A stretch of 41,382 nt of DNA from CADBRN01 sp050944685 (GTDB lineage Bacteria; Bacillota; Clostridia; Lachnospirales; Lachnospiraceae). Positions 16,319 to 23,474 of this stretch are shown one piece after another. Below the pieces are notes generated by a model, which saw only the letters and a list, made by a program, of their open reading frames with translations, made no database searches and was not told where the DNA came from. Position 1 is the stretch's first letter, and each line of letters opens with the position of its first letter. The position numbers and the translations under genes are program-made. The stretch covers positions 1 through 41,382 of the forward strand of contig JBMNRP010000023.1 in NCBI GenBank assembly GCA_050944685.1, written 5' to 3'.

Positions 16319-16344
16319 CAGGCCGTTACGGTCTGTTTTTTTTT
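16319..16344 (+). terminator. Intrinsic terminator after the alcohol dehydrogenase
   Basis: CAGGCCG (16319-16325) pairs with CGGTCTG (16329-16335) and is followed by nine T. It stands about 180 bases downstream of the stop codon. Confidence 0.7.
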
Positions 16345-16497
16345 GCGAAAAAGCATGGCGGCCTTTTTCTGTGCATCAAATCGGGTTTCACGGTGAATAA
16401 GGGCGGTCTGATCACGCTCTGCGTATTTTCAAAAAACATGGCATTGGTTTTACAATAATAAGATAGTTTATCTTGAAATAGTGAACTAAAGTAGTCG

Positions 16498-16554
16498 ATG
16501 AAAGAAAAAAAGAAGTTTATTAATATGTTTATTACAAGGATCCTTGTTCAATGA
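16498..16554 (+). CDS. 18-codon ORF overlapping the ABC ATPase start
   Basis: ATG 16498 to TGA 16554 encodes MKEKKKFINMFITRILVQ, and its stop overlaps the ATPase start as ATGA. The peptide has a lysine-rich head and a hydrophobic, potentially amphipathic tail. The ribosome site in front is poor. It may be a leader peptide coupling translation, a small exported peptide, or chance. The palindrome ACAAGGATCCTTGT (16534-16547) inside it holds the AAGGA ribosome site of the ATPase. Confidence 0.3.
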   Translation: MKEKKKFINMFITRILVQ

Positions 16555-17156
16555 AATTGACTAATTACAGTTTAAAAGTCGGAAATCGGGTGCTGCTTGA
16601 AAACGTCGGCGTCGAATTTCCATCTTCGGTCGTCAATCATATTCTGGGGAAGAACGGAGTCGGAAAATCCGTTTTTGCCAAAGATCTGATGATGCGGCAT
16701 CCTGATTCTACCGTCATTTCCAGTTATTCGAATGTCCCATTTGATCTTACCTTTCGGGACCTGCTCTGTTTCCTCCGGACCAGGTATGAAAAGAATCAGA
16801 TTATTGCGCTGTGCGGAAAGCTCAACGTGAAAAATATCAATAAAAACATCCTGATTCGGAGACTGAGTGACGGTCAGAAGCAAAAACTGAAACTTCTGAC
16901 TTTTTTGCTGCGCGATGAGCCGATCATTATCTTTGATGAGGTGACAAATGCGCTGGATAAAACAACCACGAAGGAAATTTATTATTTTATCAATCAGTAC
17001 GTTCGGGATTTTCCCGGCAAGACAGTGATTAACATCACGCACAATCTGTCCGACCTGGCCAATATTCCGGGAAATTATTTTATTTTTGAAGATCAATCGC
17101 TTCATCGTGTGAGAGATAATGATCAGGCGATTTCATTATATCTGGATAACAGGTGA
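16551..17156 (+). CDS. ABC transporter ATP-binding protein, short
   Basis: The 201-residue ATPase has Walker A GKNGVGKS (residues 33-40), the signature LSDGQKQKL, Walker B PIIIFDEVTNALD and the H-loop in ITHN. It lacks extra C-terminal domains. Its only partner is the permease that overlaps its stop codon. Short ATPase plus single ABC-2 type permease pairs are typical for peptide or bacteriocin immunity and export. The ribosome site AAGGA (16536-16540) lies in a perfect palindrome, ten bases before the ATG, so initiation may depend on translation of the small ORF at 16498. No two-component system is adjacent. Confidence 0.85.
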   Translation: MKLTNYSLKVGNRVLLENVGVEFPSSVVNHILGKNGVGKSVFAKDLMMRHPDSTVISSYSNVPFDLTFRDLLCFLRTRYEKNQIIALCGKLNVKNINKNILIRRLSDGQKQKLKLLTFLLRDEPIIIFDEVTNALDKTTTKEIYYFINQYVRDFPGKTVINITHNLSDLANIPGNYFIFEDQSLHRVRDNDQAISLYLDNR

Positions 17157-17884
17157 TCAAAATGGTTCTTTTAGAGATTAAAAAGAGTTTTCATAATAAA
17201 TCGTTTTTGTACTTATTCGGAATGACAGCGGTGGCATTCATCATGGGATGGATCCTTCCCGTCGGAATCGACAAGGTCGCGGAGCTGCATTACAGTGATT
17301 ATCTGTTCAGCACATACACCGTCTTCACACAGTTCGGCATGCTGTTTTTCTGCTTCGGGACCGCGTTTTTTTTCAATCGGGAATATTCACAGAAGACCAT
17401 TCTCTTTTACCGTTCGTTCGGTTATAACAGTACGTCTTTCCTGCTCACGAAGCTGCTGATCATGGTGATCGAGGAGTTTGTCGCGCTCACCGTATGTCTG
17501 TTCGTGTCGCAGCTTGTTTTCGGAGAATCGGGATTTTCCGCGGTTTCGCTGCTTTTGTTTTTTACCGTAGTTCTGCAGTATTTTCTGATCACCGGCATCT
17601 TTTCGATGATCTTCAGTAACATGCTGCTGGTCGTCGGCTGCAGTATCATGTACTGGCTGGCTACGATCATTCTGGTTTCATTCGGCGGCGCGTTCAAGAA
17701 TTTTGCCGTTTTTGACGCCTCAAACGATTTCTATAATGTGATCGATCAGTACTACGCCGGAAAAGCCTTGTCCTTCACCGGGGCGGAAATCAACCCGGCA
17801 ATCATTGAGATCGCAGCGCTCTTTGCTGCCGCACTGCTTGTTTCGCTGCTGAGCAGAAAGAGATGGCTGAAGATGGGTATCTGA
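17153..17884 (+). CDS. ABC-2 type permease, six-helix
   Basis: The 243-residue protein has about six hydrophobic helices (around residues 17-35, 55-77, 100-125, 130-160, 165-190 and 218-235) and a short cytoplasmic loop with FNREYSQKTILFYRSFG after helix 2, the ABC-2 permease layout. The frame can start at GTG 17153, overlapping the ATPase stop, or at ATG 17162. With the ATPase it forms a dimeric exporter. The transported compound is unknown; a hydrophobic peptide is a reasonable guess from the system size. Confidence 0.8.
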   Translation: MIKMVLLEIKKSFHNKSFLYLFGMTAVAFIMGWILPVGIDKVAELHYSDYLFSTYTVFTQFGMLFFCFGTAFFFNREYSQKTILFYRSFGYNSTSFLLTKLLIMVIEEFVALTVCLFVSQLVFGESGFSAVSLLLFFTVVLQYFLITGIFSMIFSNMLLVVGCSIMYWLATIILVSFGGAFKNFAVFDASNDFYNVIDQYYAGKALSFTGAEINPAIIEIAALFAAALLVSLLSRKRWLKMGI

Positions 17885-18119
17885 TAACTTAAACTCTTTC
17901 GTATTACTTCTTCCGGACATGATAAAGCTCCTCATATGATAGATTTTGGATATTTCCGATGTCTGACATATGGGGAGCATATCAATTTAGCGGACTTGCA
18001 GGGATTTGTGTGTTCGCTGGCGACATTTCGGGTACAGGAAAAAACATGTCTGAATTTTGAAACCAATCAGCGGGTACAACCGTTTTATTTATTGAAAGGG
18101 AAGAGACACGGAACAGGCA
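17885..18119. other. Intergenic segment, nothing recognised
   Basis: No promoter or stable hairpin is convincing. A 13-base stretch CTTGCAGGGATTT (about 17995-18007) equals the right half of the terminator at 29299-29336 and may be a decayed copy. Confidence 0.25.
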
Positions 18120-18221
18120 GGTGTTTTTGCTTTCCTGATCTTTGTTGTATTAGCGGTGCCGAAGATGCAGTATAAAAGATGCGTTCATAAGGCATATCCG
18201 GAATATGAAGAGAGTTTATGA
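18120..18221 (+). pseudogene. Possible C-terminal fragment of a small membrane protein
   Basis: In one frame without a start codon, the sequence gives GVFAFLIFVVLAVPKMQYKR followed by a charged tail ending EYEESL and a stop. It has the look of a last transmembrane helix plus cytoplasmic tail. No family is recognised. The frame closes upstream at 18093. Confidence 0.3.
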
Positions 18222-18230
18222 TATAGTGCT

Positions 18231-18686
18231 ATGAAAAAGCCTGGGAAAATGATCCGCTTACTGATGATTGGCGTATGCATATACTTTATCGGTATTGCTG
18301 TATTTGTAAGTGTTGCCTCCTGGCTGGACAACAGAGCCGGGAAGGTGGATGAAGCAGTCGTTGAATACGGCCGGTCTCAGCTGTATTCCAGAGAGGATAT
18401 GGATGAAGCAGCGGATATTTTGAAAGAGAAATTTGAAGAATTCAACGGCTGCCAGCTGCATGAGATTTTTTATATCTCAGATGAATGCAGTGAAGATACA
18501 CGGAAAGAGCTGAATGAACAGGGGAATTCATATGCACAGTGCATGGTCTTCGGAACATCTTTTCATACGCCGAAGTTTTCCGGCAATGGCTTCTGGAACA
18601 GAGATTACGAATATACCTGCTGGCAATGGGTTTTTGTTAAAGATGTCAGCGGAACCTGGCAGCTTGTTTCCTATGGTCACCCCTGA
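18231..18686 (+). CDS. Membrane-anchored small protein (DUF4829-like)
   Basis: The 151-residue protein has one N-terminal membrane segment (about residues 9-28, or an uncleaved signal) and an extracytoplasmic domain. The domain shows a cysteine pair (NGCQLHEI, DECSED), a QC motif and a tryptophan-rich end (YTCWQWVF, GTWQLVSYG), reminiscent of DUF4829 proteins. There is no lipobox. The role is unknown. It is followed 23 bases later by another membrane-anchored hypothetical, so the two are probably cotranscribed. Confidence 0.6.
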   Translation: MKKPGKMIRLLMIGVCIYFIGIAVFVSVASWLDNRAGKVDEAVVEYGRSQLYSREDMDEAADILKEKFEEFNGCQLHEIFYISDECSEDTRKELNEQGNSYAQCMVFGTSFHTPKFSGNGFWNRDYEYTCWQWVFVKDVSGTWQLVSYGHP

Positions 18687-18709
18687 TGAAAGTATAAGAG
18701 GCAACCCGC

Positions 18710-19666
18710 ATGAAGGCTAACTCCAACGGTATAAAGAAAGCAGTCAGTATTATTATTCTGGCAGCCGGTGCGGTTCTTTTGATTCTGGCTGTCATTGATC
18801 TGATTGTATACAGCGAAGTAGATTCCTATGACAGCAACGGCCTTATAGCACTGATATGTCTGTGCGGTATGCCAGGCATCGGTTTGACTATTGTGGGTGT
18901 AAGAGGGATTAAGCAGCGTAACAGACATAATATTCTGATTGCAGTCTTAGGCGTTATAGCAGGTATTGCCGGTTTTGTGATTTCCATGGCTTCCAGGCCT
19001 CCTGATATCAGTAATATTTCTCAATCTTTTGGTGTTCGTATCAACATTGACTACTATAACGGAACAGACAACCATACGGAAGAAACAGCAGACGCAAATA
19101 CACAATGGTATGCTTCCCTGGATGAGGCGGCAGCCGAAGGCGGCAAACCAGGGAAATGTCTGTATCATACACCGCTGGATGAGGAAACAACCTTAGCGGT
19201 ATATGCTGTAGATGATGAGACCTATCTGGCGGCTGTAGTGCAGTGCAAGGATGGAAAGTTTGCTTCCAGGGATTCACAGAAGAAAGCAATGGATTTTCGT
19301 GGCGCAGCGGGCTACAAATTTGATTGTGATGACAGCATTGCGGACAGTATTATTCAGCTGGTTTATGAAAGGTCTTTGGCTGGTCATGACATTATAACGG
19401 ATGAAGATGGGCATCTGATCATTTATGGATTTTGGGATAACGAAGAAGAGCTCAGAAGCATCACCATTAACCATCATCCTTTGGATCATATCCAAAAGAC
19501 CGGTACAGACAGTGCATATTGGTTCTGGTGCTATTGTGATACAGATGATACGATCAAAGAGGCGATTTCCAACATTGATTCAAGTAAAATCACCTGCAAT
19601 GATATAATAGATGGAGCAGACATCTGGCAGGGCGTGCAGGGAAAAGACTATCTCCGCAGGCAATAA
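18710..19666 (+). CDS. Hypothetical membrane protein with soluble C-terminal domain
   Basis: The 318-residue protein has three hydrophobic segments (about residues 10-30, 42-63 and 73-94) and then a soluble domain of about 220 residues, acidic, with a YNGTDNHTEE region and alternating beta-like segments. No catalytic motif is visible and I do not recognise the family. Start ATG 18710 has GAGG seven to ten bases upstream. Adjacent to the DUF4829-like gene, it probably acts at the cell surface. Confidence 0.6.
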   Translation: MKANSNGIKKAVSIIILAAGAVLLILAVIDLIVYSEVDSYDSNGLIALICLCGMPGIGLTIVGVRGIKQRNRHNILIAVLGVIAGIAGFVISMASRPPDISNISQSFGVRINIDYYNGTDNHTEETADANTQWYASLDEAAAEGGKPGKCLYHTPLDEETTLAVYAVDDETYLAAVVQCKDGKFASRDSQKKAMDFRGAAGYKFDCDDSIADSIIQLVYERSLAGHDIITDEDGHLIIYGFWDNEEELRSITINHHPLDHIQKTGTDSAYWFWCYCDTDDTIKEAISNIDSSKITCNDIIDGADIWQGVQGKDYLRRQ

Positions 19667-19682
19667 AAAAGGTAACTTTAAT

Positions 19683-19725
19683 AAAGCCGGGCTGTCACGT
19701 TTGGAAATGTGGCGATTCCGGCTTT
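19683..19725 (+). terminator. Possible terminator hairpin
   Basis: AAAGCCGG (19683-19690) pairs with CCGGCTTT (19718-19725), leaving a 27-base apical part. There is no long T-run, so confidence is moderate. Confidence 0.4.
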
Positions 19726-19882
19726 CAAACTGTCCGGACTGATAAGGAAGAGTATCATTTCCTAAATGCCCTGGCCACTGTGATAACGCCTGATATTGCC
19801 GTTTTCAGCGAAGAATCATTTTTCATTGGGAAACGAGCAGACTTGAATGACCACCCCTGATATTATTCGGGAAGGAACAACA

Positions 19883-20863
19883 ATGGTTCAAAGGATCAGA
19901 GAAAACCTTTACAAAATCGAAGTGCCGCTCCCGAAGAATCCTCTGAAGGTGCTGAACAGCTATTTTATCCGTGGGAAAGACAGCGACCTTCTGATAGATA
20001 CGGGATTCAGGCTGGACGCCTGTCGCAGGGCCCTAAGCGATGGTCTGAAGAAGCTCGGCTGGGACCGTGACAGGCTTGATGTCATGATCACTCATTTCCA
20101 CGCAGACCATTCCGGACTCATGTATGAATACGCCGGGGAGAACCGGCATATTTACATGGACAGCGTCTGCATTAACTGGCTTGCAGAATTCACATCAGGC
20201 CGGATCATGCGCGAGCGCCGTCGGCTCTATATCGAAAACGGCTTCCCTGAAGCCCTGTTCCGCTCCAATGAGAGCCACGACCCTGCTAATATATATTCTG
20301 TGACTTACATGGACAAAAGGCTGACGTCCTTTGACCCGGGCGAAACATTAACCGTTGGCGATTATGAAATTGAAGCGATAGATGCCGATGGCCATACACC
20401 CGGAAACCTCATGTTCTGGATCGAAAAAGAGAAGATCATGTTCACCGGCGACCATGTACTCTTTGATATTACGCCGAACATTACAGCCTGGGCCGGGGTG
20501 CCCGACAGCCTGGGAGACTATCTTGAGAATCTTCGCCGGGCAAAGGCCTATCCAGTGGAGCTCGCCCTGCCGGGCCACCGCTCCAGTGGCGATTATCAGA
20601 AGAGGATTGATGAACTGCTCGCACACCACGATGTCAGGCTGAACGAGGTTCTTCGCATTATTGGCGGGGAACCGGGACTGAACAGCTATGAGATAAGCGG
20701 AAGAATGCGCTGGAAGATATGTGCTGCCAACTGGGACGACTTCCCGACTGTGCAGAAGGTTTTCGCGGTTGGCGAATGCATGTCCCACCTGAATTATCTT
20801 GAGCTCAGGGGAAAGATCCGCCGTGAGAAGTCGGACGGGATCTGGAGATATTATCTTGCCTGA
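19883..20863 (+). CDS. Metallo-beta-lactamase-fold hydrolase
   Basis: The 326-residue protein carries THFHADHSG at residues 70-78, the di-metal motif HxHxDH, then DGHTPGNLMFW, TGDHVLF and a late GHRS histidine. The C-terminal 75 residues (GLNSYEISGRMRW...LNYLELRGKIRR) look like a winged helix of the kind found in LACTB2-like hydrolases. The start ATG 19883 is chosen for its GGAAGGA site; an upstream ATG at 19847 has none. It may hydrolyse thioesters, lactones or phosphoesters. There is no operon partner to narrow this. Confidence 0.85.
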   Translation: MVQRIRENLYKIEVPLPKNPLKVLNSYFIRGKDSDLLIDTGFRLDACRRALSDGLKKLGWDRDRLDVMITHFHADHSGLMYEYAGENRHIYMDSVCINWLAEFTSGRIMRERRRLYIENGFPEALFRSNESHDPANIYSVTYMDKRLTSFDPGETLTVGDYEIEAIDADGHTPGNLMFWIEKEKIMFTGDHVLFDITPNITAWAGVPDSLGDYLENLRRAKAYPVELALPGHRSSGDYQKRIDELLAHHDVRLNEVLRIIGGEPGLNSYEISGRMRWKICAANWDDFPTVQKVFAVGECMSHLNYLELRGKIRREKSDGIWRYYLA

Positions 20864-21107
20864 ACCGGCGAAATCAGGGGCCGGGTTGAAGTGCCCGCGG
20901 CGGGCCGGAAATTTTCAGGATTTTTCTTTTTACGCAAGCTGGACATATCGGTTTTCCCGTGAGGGAGAGCCGGTGCCGCAGCTTGTTTTTTATCATTCGA
21001 TTGTTATTCTCAAAATATTTGTTGGAAAATTATTTTGTGAAACTTTTCTGCAGACTGATGAGTTTTTTAGGCAAAGGGAATCGGAAGCGGAGAGGAGAGT
21101 GCTGATT

Positions 21108-22142
21108 ATGAAGATTTATTGTACAAATTGCGGACGGGAGATCGAAGACGGTATCAATTTCTGCCCATACTGCGGCGCATCGATCAGGCAGAAACCGGAA
21201 GCACCGGAAGCGGGTGAATCCGCACAGTGGACACCCGATCAGGGCGGTGTCGGTGAATCTGCGCAGTGGACACCCGGTCAGAGCGGTGTAGGGCAGGTGC
21301 AGCATCAGACGGAAAATGTGCCTGACGCAAAGCACCGTCGTAAGAAAAAACACCGGATCATACTTTCGATCATTTGCGCCGCGGCAGCTGTCTGTACCGC
21401 GCTGAGCCTGTTTCAATTCGTTTATTTGCCGCAGAAGGCGCGTTCGCACTATTCGAATTTCTGGCTTTACGGCGCGCCAAAATATGGCTACGTTGCCGGT
21501 GCCATTAATCACAATCTGAAATACAGAATCACAAAAATTGACGTGGATACGGCAATGTACACCCAGTCATATACGTTTGATTATGGCAAAGGGGAGGCGA
21601 AAATAAACAGCAAATACGAGTGGGATGATGGCGATGAAACGGAAACCGATTCCCGTACCTGTTCTTATGACCGCTATGGCAATACGGATGATTTGACGAA
21701 TGTGGAGACGGACCGATATCACAGAGTTCTTCACTATGAGAGCGAGGATGAGGACAGTGGCGGCGAGGCCGTTTATGATTGCACGTATTATGCAAATGGC
21801 GAGCTGAAAACGTTCGATATGGAAAGTGATGAGATCGTTCATTATGTGAAATATGATGAACACGGCAATCCCCTTTCAGCGAAAATGGAAGTGAAGGCAG
21901 GAGCCGATCCTTTTACTATGAAAACGGAATATACACCGATCTACAATGACCAGGGCAGACTTACCAGGATGGAAAGCACGATACAGTATGAGGATACGGA
22001 AGAAAATGACAGTGGAACGGGACTGGAGAACAGTGAACACGATGTCGTTTACGAATATGAATATGACAGTCATGGGAACTGCGTGAAAATAACAAGTGAT
22101 GATGACAGCGTCACAGAAATCAGTTACGAAAAAATTCCATGA
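21108..22142 (+). CDS. Zinc-ribbon membrane protein with YD-like repeats
   Basis: The 344-residue protein begins with a zinc ribbon (CTNCGRE...FCPYCGA), then a tandem duplication of 13 residues (GESAQWTPDQGGV and GESAQWTPGQSGV), a basic stretch, one membrane helix (about residues 83-105), and an extracytoplasmic domain with four spaced YD-like units (YDRYGN, YDEHGN, YNDQGR, YDSHGN), as in RHS/YD-repeat proteins but degenerate. The start is set at ATG 21108 behind GAGAGGAGAG; the frame is open for 103 more codons upstream, overlapping the hydrolase, without similarity. It is probably a surface protein of unknown binding partner. Confidence 0.7.
   Translation: MKIYCTNCGREIEDGINFCPYCGASIRQKPEAPEAGESAQWTPDQGGVGESAQWTPGQSGVGQVQHQTENVPDAKHRRKKKHRIILSIICAAAAVCTALSLFQFVYLPQKARSHYSNFWLYGAPKYGYVAGAINHNLKYRITKIDVDTAMYTQSYTFDYGKGEAKINSKYEWDDGDETETDSRTCSYDRYGNTDDLTNVETDRYHRVLHYESEDEDSGGEAVYDCTYYANGELKTFDMESDEIVHYVKYDEHGNPLSAKMEVKAGADPFTMKTEYTPIYNDQGRLTRMESTIQYEDTEENDSGTGLENSEHDVVYEYEYDSHGNCVKITSDDDSVTEISYEKIP
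21213..21290 (+). repeat. 39-bp tandem repeat, two units, in the zinc-ribbon protein gene
   Basis: Two consecutive 39-base units with a few differences encode the 13-residue duplication. Length changes here keep the frame, so copy number may vary between strains. Confidence 0.7.
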
Positions 22143-22299
22143 TTCTGCCTGCTGACATGAAAATTGTACGAATACAAAGTGCTGAAAACGAACGGTGGAA
22201 AAAACGTCTGAAATAGCCAGACAACAGACAGAAGGAAGCTTTCGAAAAATGCAGCCTTAAGAAACTACTCATAAGTGGCGGATGCAGAAATAAAATATT

Positions 22300-22345
22300 T
22301 AGGGTTGTTGCCCGCAGTACTGAAAGTACTATTGCAACAACCCTA
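22300..22345. terminator. Strong bidirectional hairpin between convergent genes
   Basis: TAGGGTTGTTGC (22300-22311) and GCAACAACCCTA (22334-22345) are perfect inverted repeats, with an inner AGTAC/GTACT stem. The flank on the minus-strand side is T-rich when read in that direction. Position between two converging genes fits a shared terminator. Confidence 0.65.
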
Positions 22346-22423
22346 GAATTACCTCTTATTATCTGCTCTCGTAATGAAATTTGTCACCTTGGCGCTTTCG
22401 GTTGCGGGAAGGGGCACGCCTGC

Positions 22424-23221
22424 TCAGTTTTTAACTGCATTTGGCTGCCCGGTGGATGCGCTTGTTCCGCCGTCAACCGGAAGAATTACACCGGTAATGT
22501 AGCCGGCGTCAGGAGAAGCTAGAAACAGCACGGCCGGAGCAATATCATTCGGATGACCGATTCTTCCCAAGGCAGTCCGATTGATAAACGGCTTCAGAAA
22601 TTCTGCATCCTCCGCGCCGCTGTCACCATATCCGGTCATGGCGGTTTTTGTGTATGCAGGTGCAACCGCGTTAACGCGGATGCCATACTCTCCCCAATCC
22701 AGCGCCAGAGAGCGTACAAATCCGCTGATTGCGTGTTTGGTTGCATTGTAGCCGGCCTGTTTCCAGTCTCCTTTCAATCCGGACACGGAAGATGTGGCAA
22801 CAATCGATCCTTTTGTCTTTTTTAATTCCGGGAAAACTGCCTTAGCAAGGTAGAAAAAGGAGTCTACATTAACAGAACGCATCTGCACCCAGCTCTCGTC
22901 AGGCAGATCCTGCAACTCCCCGGTAAACAGCTGCCCTGCATTATGAATAACAACGTCCAGACGGCCGAATTTTTTTATGATTTCAGAAACGATCTTTTGA
23001 GCCGAGTCCGGCCTGGAAATATCATTCGAGATGGCAAGAGTTTTTTCTGCCGGATAACCGGAAACGGTTTCCTCAAGCTTTTGCTTTCTGCGTCCGGTAA
23101 CGATAACGTTGGCTCCGTTCTGTAAAAAAGCCTGCGCGATTGAACGTCCGATGCCGCTGCCGCCGCCTGTTACTAACACAGTCTTTCCCTCAAAATCATA
23201 CTTGTTTTTTGTTATTCCCAT
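22424..23221 (-). CDS. Short-chain dehydrogenase/reductase (SDR)
   Basis: The 265-residue classical SDR has the NAD(P)-binding TGGGSGIG at residues 18-25, NAG at 94-96, and the active-site S144/S145, Y158 and K162 (YNATK). A basic residue pair after the second strand (TGRRKQK) favours NADP. The substrate is unknown. Its promoter (23285-23312) is preceded by phased direct repeats, and the divergent neighbour is an AcoR-like regulator, a common arrangement in diol, acetoin and alcohol utilisation. So the enzyme probably serves an inducible carbonyl/alcohol conversion. Confidence 0.88.
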   Translation of the reverse strand: MGITKNKYDFEGKTVLVTGGGSGIGRSIAQAFLQNGANVIVTGRRKQKLEETVSGYPAEKTLAISNDISRPDSAQKIVSEIIKKFGRLDVVIHNAGQLFTGELQDLPDESWVQMRSVNVDSFFYLAKAVFPELKKTKGSIVATSSVSGLKGDWKQAGYNATKHAISGFVRSLALDWGEYGIRVNAVAPAYTKTAMTGYGDSGAEDAEFLKPFINRTALGRIGHPNDIAPAVLFLASPDAGYITGVILPVDGGTSASTGQPNAVKN

Positions 23222-23284
23222 CCTTGTGTATCCTTTCCGATTGTTAAATTAAGAATTATTGTACAGTACCTCGCTCTAGCTCCT

Positions 23285-23312
23285 ATCATATCATCAGTTA
23301 CATCATTGTCAA
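23285..23312 (-). promoter_or_regulatory. Sigma-A promoter of the SDR gene
   Basis: On the minus strand, TTGACA (23312-23307) is followed after 16 bases by TATGAT (23290-23285). This is nearly consensus and implies a leader of about 57 bases. Confidence 0.7.
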
Positions 23313-23317
23313 CTATT

Positions 23318-23367
23318 AATTATCATTAATTCTCATAAATTCCCATTTATCACTAAATAATTCTCAT
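23318..23367. repeat. Phased direct repeats (ATGAGAATT-like) upstream of the SDR promoter
   Basis: Units AATTATCAT (23318), AATTCTCAT (23328), AATTCCCAT (23338) and AATTCTCAT (23359) start at intervals of 10, 10 and 21 bases. They end five bases from the -35 of the SDR promoter and lie on one face of the helix. This fits an activator- or repressor-binding array. Confidence 0.6.
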
Positions 23368-23474
23368 TCCGTTTTTCTCACATTGTGGTAATATTATTCT
23401 TAATTACATCGAACCGAAGGTGCCGGTGAAGCCGGATATCAATAAATATCAGGCAGTGAATGGTGAGGCAGAAG

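Noticed and set aside
16440..16497. Promoter of the ABC pair with the AAGATA/TATCTT palindrome at 16460-16474
   Set aside because: The palindrome is real, but I could not place a convincing -35/-10 pair, so no promoter is called.
20799..21107. Upstream extension of the zinc-ribbon protein by 103 codons
   Set aside because: Overlaps the hydrolase gene, low-complexity and without ribosome site; GAGAGGAGAG before ATG 21108 decides the start.
23370..23460. Sigma-54 type -24/-12 promoter near the AcoR-like gene
   Set aside because: TGGTAATATTATTC has no GC doublet at the required distance.
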